In this document: one piece after another, positions 6,364 to 8,256 of the stretch
How the letters are laid out: the number at the start of each line of letters is the position of its first letter
Position numbering within the stretch: position 1 is the stretch's first letter
Assembly: GCA_900759005.1 (NCBI GenBank)
Contig: CAAEUQ010000155.1
Span: forward strand, 1-8,256
DNA length: 8,256 bases
From: Clostridia bacterium
GTDB lineage: Bacteria; Bacillota; Clostridia; Christensenellales; Aristaeellaceae
Direction: 5' to 3'
Program-made: the position numbers and the translations under genes
The notes under the pieces: model-generated
Database searches by the model: none
The model's input: only the letters and a program-made list of their open reading frames with translations
What the model was told of the DNA's origin: nothing

Positions 6364-6392
6364 ATTATAACCTGAATTTTCAGGAAATGGAA
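6364..6392 (-). promoter_or_regulatory. Promoter of the FGGY kinase
   Basis: A perfect TATAAT lies at 6369-6364 on the minus strand, with a start predicted near 6357 and a leader of about 28 bases. The -35 region (TTCCAT at 6392-6387 with a 17-base spacer, or CTTCCA one base further) is a poor match and coincides with the GAAGCGCTTC palindrome, so a bound protein there would either block or replace -35 recognition. Confidence 0.6.
6371..6384. promoter_or_regulatory. Inverted repeat within the kinase promoter spacer, candidate operator
   Basis: CCTGAA (6371-6376) and TTCAGG (6379-6384) form a perfect 6-bp inverted repeat separated by TT. It sits between the -10 and -35 of the kinase promoter, a classic repressor position. 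A TetR-family protein is encoded directly across the intergenic region and is the natural candidate to bind here, but this is inference. Confidence 0.45.
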
Positions 6393-6401
6393 GCGCTTCA
6401 A
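6388..6401. promoter_or_regulatory. LacI/CcpA-like palindrome (cre-like) over the kinase -35 region
   Basis: TGGAAGCGCTTCAA contains the perfect palindrome GAAGCGCTTC with a central CG, the hallmark of LacI/GalR-family operators including CcpA cre sites. It departs from the common cre consensus TGWAANCGNTNWCA at three positions, so either CcpA at a weak site or a dedicated LacI-type sugar regulator could bind. It covers the kinase -35 region and lies just upstream of the tetR promoter. Confidence 0.5.
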
Positions 6402-6408
6402 CCCACGC

Positions 6409-6437
6409 TTGACAATTTTCTTTTCCAATTATATAAT
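6409..6437 (+). promoter_or_regulatory. Perfect consensus sigma-A promoter of the tetR operon
   Basis: TTGACA (6409-6414) and TATAAT (6432-6437) are separated by exactly 17 bases, a perfect match to the consensus. The predicted start near 6444 leaves a leader of about 28 bases. Such a strong core promoter ahead of a regulator gene usually implies repression, possibly autoregulation. Confidence 0.88.
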
Positions 6438-6471
6438 AACATACGATACATATCGCCGAAGGATGATGTCT

Positions 6472-7095
6472 ATGGCGCCCAAAACCAAATTCACCCGCGC
6501 TGAAATGACCGACGCCGCGCTCCAGATTGTCCGCGAAAGAGGCGTTTCCGCGCTCACCGCGCGCTCCGTCGCCGAAGCGCTGCGCGTATCGACCCAGCCG
6601 GTATTCACCTGCTTTCATTCTATGGAAGAGCTGCGCCGCGAGGTACTTTCCGCCGCGCGCGAAATCTATGACGGCTACATTCAGGAAGGGCTGTCCGCCG
6701 AAATCCTGTTTTACGGCGTGGGCATGGCGTATATCCGCTTTGCGCGCACGGAGCCGGAGCTGTACCGGCTCCTGTTTCTCACCGCACCGGACGGCGAAAA
6801 CGGCGGCGCAATGGCGGAAATGGCGCACACGCAGTCGCTCGTCCGCGATTCGCTGATGCGCATTTACAAAATCGACGCGCGCGCCGCGGATCTCTATTTC
6901 CGCGATATGTGGCTCGTTGTTCACGGAATCGCCGCGCTGATCGTAACCGGCGAGCGCGCGTACACCGATCGTGAAGCGGGCGAAATTCTCACAGGGCTGA
7001 GCCTCAGCCTTTGCAAATCGATCAAGGAAATCCCCGGCTTCGTCGATGGAGATTTCGATCGCGACGCGCTGTTTTCACGCCTTACCCAATTCTGA
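6472..7095 (+). CDS. TetR/AcrR family transcriptional regulator
   Basis: The 207-residue protein has the N-terminal TetR helix-turn-helix: MTDAALQIVRERGVSALTAR (12-31), then SVAEALRVSTQPVFTCFHSMEEL (32-54), the recognition helix lying around residues 40-48. It continues in an all-helical ligand/dimer domain with GMAYIRFARTEPELYRLLFL (84-103), a pattern typical of the TetR C-terminal WHG-type group. Such proteins bind palindromic operators as dimers and release them on binding a small ligand. The ATG at 6472 is chosen because GAAGGA (6458-6463) lies eight bases upstream. In-frame ATGs at 6463 and 6466 are too close to that site, and the reading frame further upstream overlaps the promoter. It is the first gene of a tight operon and divergent from the sugar kinase, so control of its own operon, the kinase, or both is likely. 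The ligand is unknown. Confidence 0.88.
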   Translation: MAPKTKFTRAEMTDAALQIVRERGVSALTARSVAEALRVSTQPVFTCFHSMEELRREVLSAAREIYDGYIQEGLSAEILFYGVGMAYIRFARTEPELYRLLFLTAPDGENGGAMAEMAHTQSLVRDSLMRIYKIDARAADLYFRDMWLVVHGIAALIVTGERAYTDREAGEILTGLSLSLCKSIKEIPGFVDGDFDRDALFSRLTQF

Positions 7096-7109
7096 AACGG
7101 AGGAAAAAT

Positions 7110-7418
7110 ATGGAAAGCCTTCCCGAACTGCGCTCGTTCTTAAACGCCGAAGGCAAGCTCGTCGCGCTGCCCGCTAAGAAGCGCAAAAAGCTGCCCGCCC
7201 TATATTTTCTCTCCACAAAATTTGAGCCGAACCGCGATTACACGGAATCGGAAGTGAACGACATTCTAGATTCGGCGACGGCGTTTCACGATCCCGCGAC
7301 GCTGCGCCGCGAGCTTTACGATCACCATCTCCTGAATCGCACGCCGGACTGCCGCGTCTATCAAAAGGAATCAGAGACTCTCACGCTTTCCGAATTCATC
7401 TCCAAATACATTGATTAA
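7110..7418 (+). CDS. DUF2087 domain protein
   Basis: The 102-residue protein is essentially one DUF2087 domain. The signature is visible in order: the basic LPAKKRKKLPALYFLSTKFE (20-39), NRDYTESEVNDIL (41-53) and DPATLRRELYDHHLLNRT (61-78), followed by a Tyr-containing strand (CRVYQK) and a short C-terminal helix. The domain occurs alone or at the C-terminus of helix-turn-helix regulators; its function is not known, and a nucleic-acid or regulatory role is only a suspicion from the basic patch and those fusions. The ATG at 7110 has GGAGGA six bases upstream. An in-frame ATG at 7011 inside tetR would add 33 residues outside the domain and is rejected. It lies 14 bases after tetR and 14 before the DUF523 gene, in one operon. 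Confidence 0.85.
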   Translation: MESLPELRSFLNAEGKLVALPAKKRKKLPALYFLSTKFEPNRDYTESEVNDILDSATAFHDPATLRRELYDHHLLNRTPDCRVYQKESETLTLSEFISKYID

Positions 7419-7432
7419 AGAAGGTTTGATCC

Positions 7433-7894
7433 ATGAACGAACCGCGCGTATTGGTCAGCGCCTGCCTGCTCGACTGCAAATGCCGCTATGACGGACGCGG
7501 CAATCTCGATTCAGCCGTCGCGTCCGAAGCCGCAAAGCGCGGCTGGATTCCGATTTGCCCCGAAATTCTCGGTGGGCTTACCACACCGCGCGTTCCCGCC
7601 GAACGTCTGGGCGACAAAATCGTCGGAAAGGACGGCTCGGACGTAACGAACGCGTTTCATCGCGGCGCGGCGGAGACCGCGCGCATTGCCAAATTATACG
7701 GCGCGAAATACGCCGTTCTGAAGGAGCGCAGCCCATCCTGCGGCTCCGGAATCATTTACGATGGCACATTCACCGGCACACGCGTTCCCGGCGACGGTGC
7801 GACTGTGGAAGCGCTGAAAGCCCTGAACGTCCGCATATTCGGCGAAAGCCGACTCAACGAACTGCTTGCATTACTGGAGGAGGAACACGCATGA
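7433..7894 (+). CDS. DUF523 family protein, TudS-like (thiouracil desulfurase-type Fe-S protein)
   Basis: The 153-residue protein covers a complete DUF523 domain. The family includes TudS, a [4Fe-4S] enzyme that removes sulfur from 2-thiouracil, and the DUF523 part of RudS, which acts on thiolated tRNA uridine. The three conserved cysteines expected to hold the cluster are present: Cys11 in SACLLDCKCRYDG (9-21), Cys42 in CPEILGGL (42-49), and Cys103 in ERSPSCGSG (98-106). TPRVPAERLG (51-60) and the Asp-Val-Thr segment (70-72) are also typical. Cys17 is common in relatives, while Cys15 is an extra cysteine. No DUF1722 domain follows, so it is the short form. The ATG has AAAGAAGG eight bases upstream. 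It overlaps the next gene by four bases, suggesting translational coupling. Family assignment is firm; desulfurase activity is not established for most short members. Confidence 0.87.
   Translation: MNEPRVLVSACLLDCKCRYDGRGNLDSAVASEAAKRGWIPICPEILGGLTTPRVPAERLGDKIVGKDGSDVTNAFHRGAAETARIAKLYGAKYAVLKERSPSCGSGIIYDGTFTGTRVPGDGATVEALKALNVRIFGESRLNELLALLEEEHA
7876..7883 (+). promoter_or_regulatory. Ribosome binding site of the aldolase-like gene, inside the DUF523 gene
   Basis: GGAGGAGG lies seven bases upstream of the ATG at 7891 and at the same time encodes part of the Glu-rich C-terminus of the DUF523 protein. It fixes the start of the last gene and supports coupling through the ATGA overlap. Confidence 0.8.
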
Positions 7895-8256
7895 TCCGCT
7901 TTGAATCCGATTATCTTGAAGGCGCGCACCCGCGCATTCTCGCCCGCATGATGGAAACGAACCTCGATCAGACGCCCGGCTACGGAACCGACGAAATCTG
8001 CGCCCATGCGCGCGAGCTGATCCGGCAAAGGATCGCGCGTCCGGACGCGGACATTCATTTTCTCGTCGGCGGCACGCAGACGAACTTCACCTTTCTTTCC
8101 GCGGCGCTTCGCCCGCATCAGGGTGCGCTCAGCGCGGACACGGGACACATTGCCGTTCATGAAACCGGTGCGATTGAAGCGGGCGGTCACAAGGTGATCG
8201 CGCTTCCGGCGGTAGACGGCAAGCTTGCGGCGGGGCAGGTATCGGAATACTGCCGC
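7891..8256 (+). CDS. Low-specificity L-threonine aldolase/beta-eliminating lyase, 5' part only
   Basis: The frame is open for 122 residues to the window edge. It matches the N-terminal third of the PLP-dependent threonine aldolase/beta-eliminating lyase family (fold type I, usually about 340 residues), which cleaves L-threonine or L-allo-threonine to glycine and acetaldehyde. Visible landmarks are FESDYLEGAHPRIL (4-17), QTPGYGTDE (27-35), HFLVGGTQTNFTFLSAALRP (56-75, holding the PLP-phosphate loop), and DTGHIAVHETGAIEAGGHK (83-101), whose His-Glu pair stacks on and contacts the cofactor in the family. The PLP-binding lysine lies beyond the window. The start codon overlaps the previous stop as ATGA, with GGAGGAGG seven bases upstream. 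It is the fourth gene of the tetR operon. A related lyase or transaminase specificity cannot be excluded from this part. Confidence 0.85.
   Translation, partial: MIRFESDYLEGAHPRILARMMETNLDQTPGYGTDEICAHARELIRQRIARPDADIHFLVGGTQTNFTFLSAALRPHQGALSADTGHIAVHETGAIEAGGHKVIALPAVDGKLAAGQVSEYCR

Noticed and set aside
6256..6924. A 222-codon minus-strand frame opposite the tetR gene and promoter region
   Set aside because: It runs through both promoters and both candidate operators, and its translation shows no known fold; the TetR HTH is clear on the other strand.
7756..8190. A minus-strand frame opposite the DUF523 and aldolase-like genes
   Set aside because: Antisense shadow. The plus-strand frame open to the window end has clear threonine aldolase motifs.
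1..8256. CRISPR array, defence island, prophage or insertion sequence
   Set aside because: No regularly spaced repeats, transposase or integrase motifs, tRNA-like sequence or flanking direct repeats were seen. The genes are ordinary metabolic, envelope and regulatory families.

Overview
The window looks like a chromosomal stretch from a moderately GC-rich Firmicute of the class Clostridia, probably gut-associated. The evidence is strong Shine-Dalgarno sites before every gene, sigma-A type -35/-10 boxes, a DUF1385/YqhQ protein, an LtaS-type alkaline-phosphatase-fold enzyme, a DUF2087 protein and GC-rich coding sequence separated by AT-rich promoter islands. Assignment below class (for example Christensenellales or Oscillospirales) is a guess. 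I see no CRISPR array, tRNA, rRNA, insertion sequence, integrase, toxin or defence gene.

Layout. Positions 1-1155 hold a minus-strand Ldh_2-type (malate/L-lactate dehydrogenase family) oxidoreductase with a terminator-like hairpin at its 3' end. A 329-base intergenic region (1156-1484) carries back-to-back promoters, one leftward for the dehydrogenase and one rightward for yqhQ, plus a structured dehydrogenase leader. Positions 1485-2468 encode a DUF1385/YqhQ membrane protein. Positions 2627-4639 encode an LTA synthase-like membrane phosphoglycerol transferase with an added C-terminal IPT/TIG-like domain. A cluster of three hairpins (4644-4739) separates it from a convergent FGGY-family sugar kinase (4746-6329, minus strand).

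The kinase is divergent from a four-gene rightward operon: a TetR/AcrR regulator (6472-7095), a small DUF2087 protein (7110-7418), a DUF523/TudS-like Fe-S protein (7433-7894) and the start of a low-specificity threonine aldolase/beta-eliminating lyase (7891 to beyond the window). The intergenic region between kinase and regulator contains a perfect consensus promoter for the operon, a kinase promoter, and two inverted repeats lying over the kinase promoter. One resembles a LacI/CcpA half-site pair.

How the genes may work together: yqhQ and the LTA synthase-like gene are co-oriented envelope genes that may be co-transcribed. The kinase is a catabolic gene whose promoter looks controlled, either by the divergent TetR, by a LacI/CcpA-type protein, or by both. 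The TetR operon is tightly packed (14-base gaps, then a 4-base ATGA overlap), so its products are probably made together, but no shared pathway is evident. Nothing here is demonstrably a new system. The best leads are the operon grouping, the two-palindrome divergent control region, the TIG-like tail on the LtaS homologue and the possible attenuator in the dehydrogenase leader.
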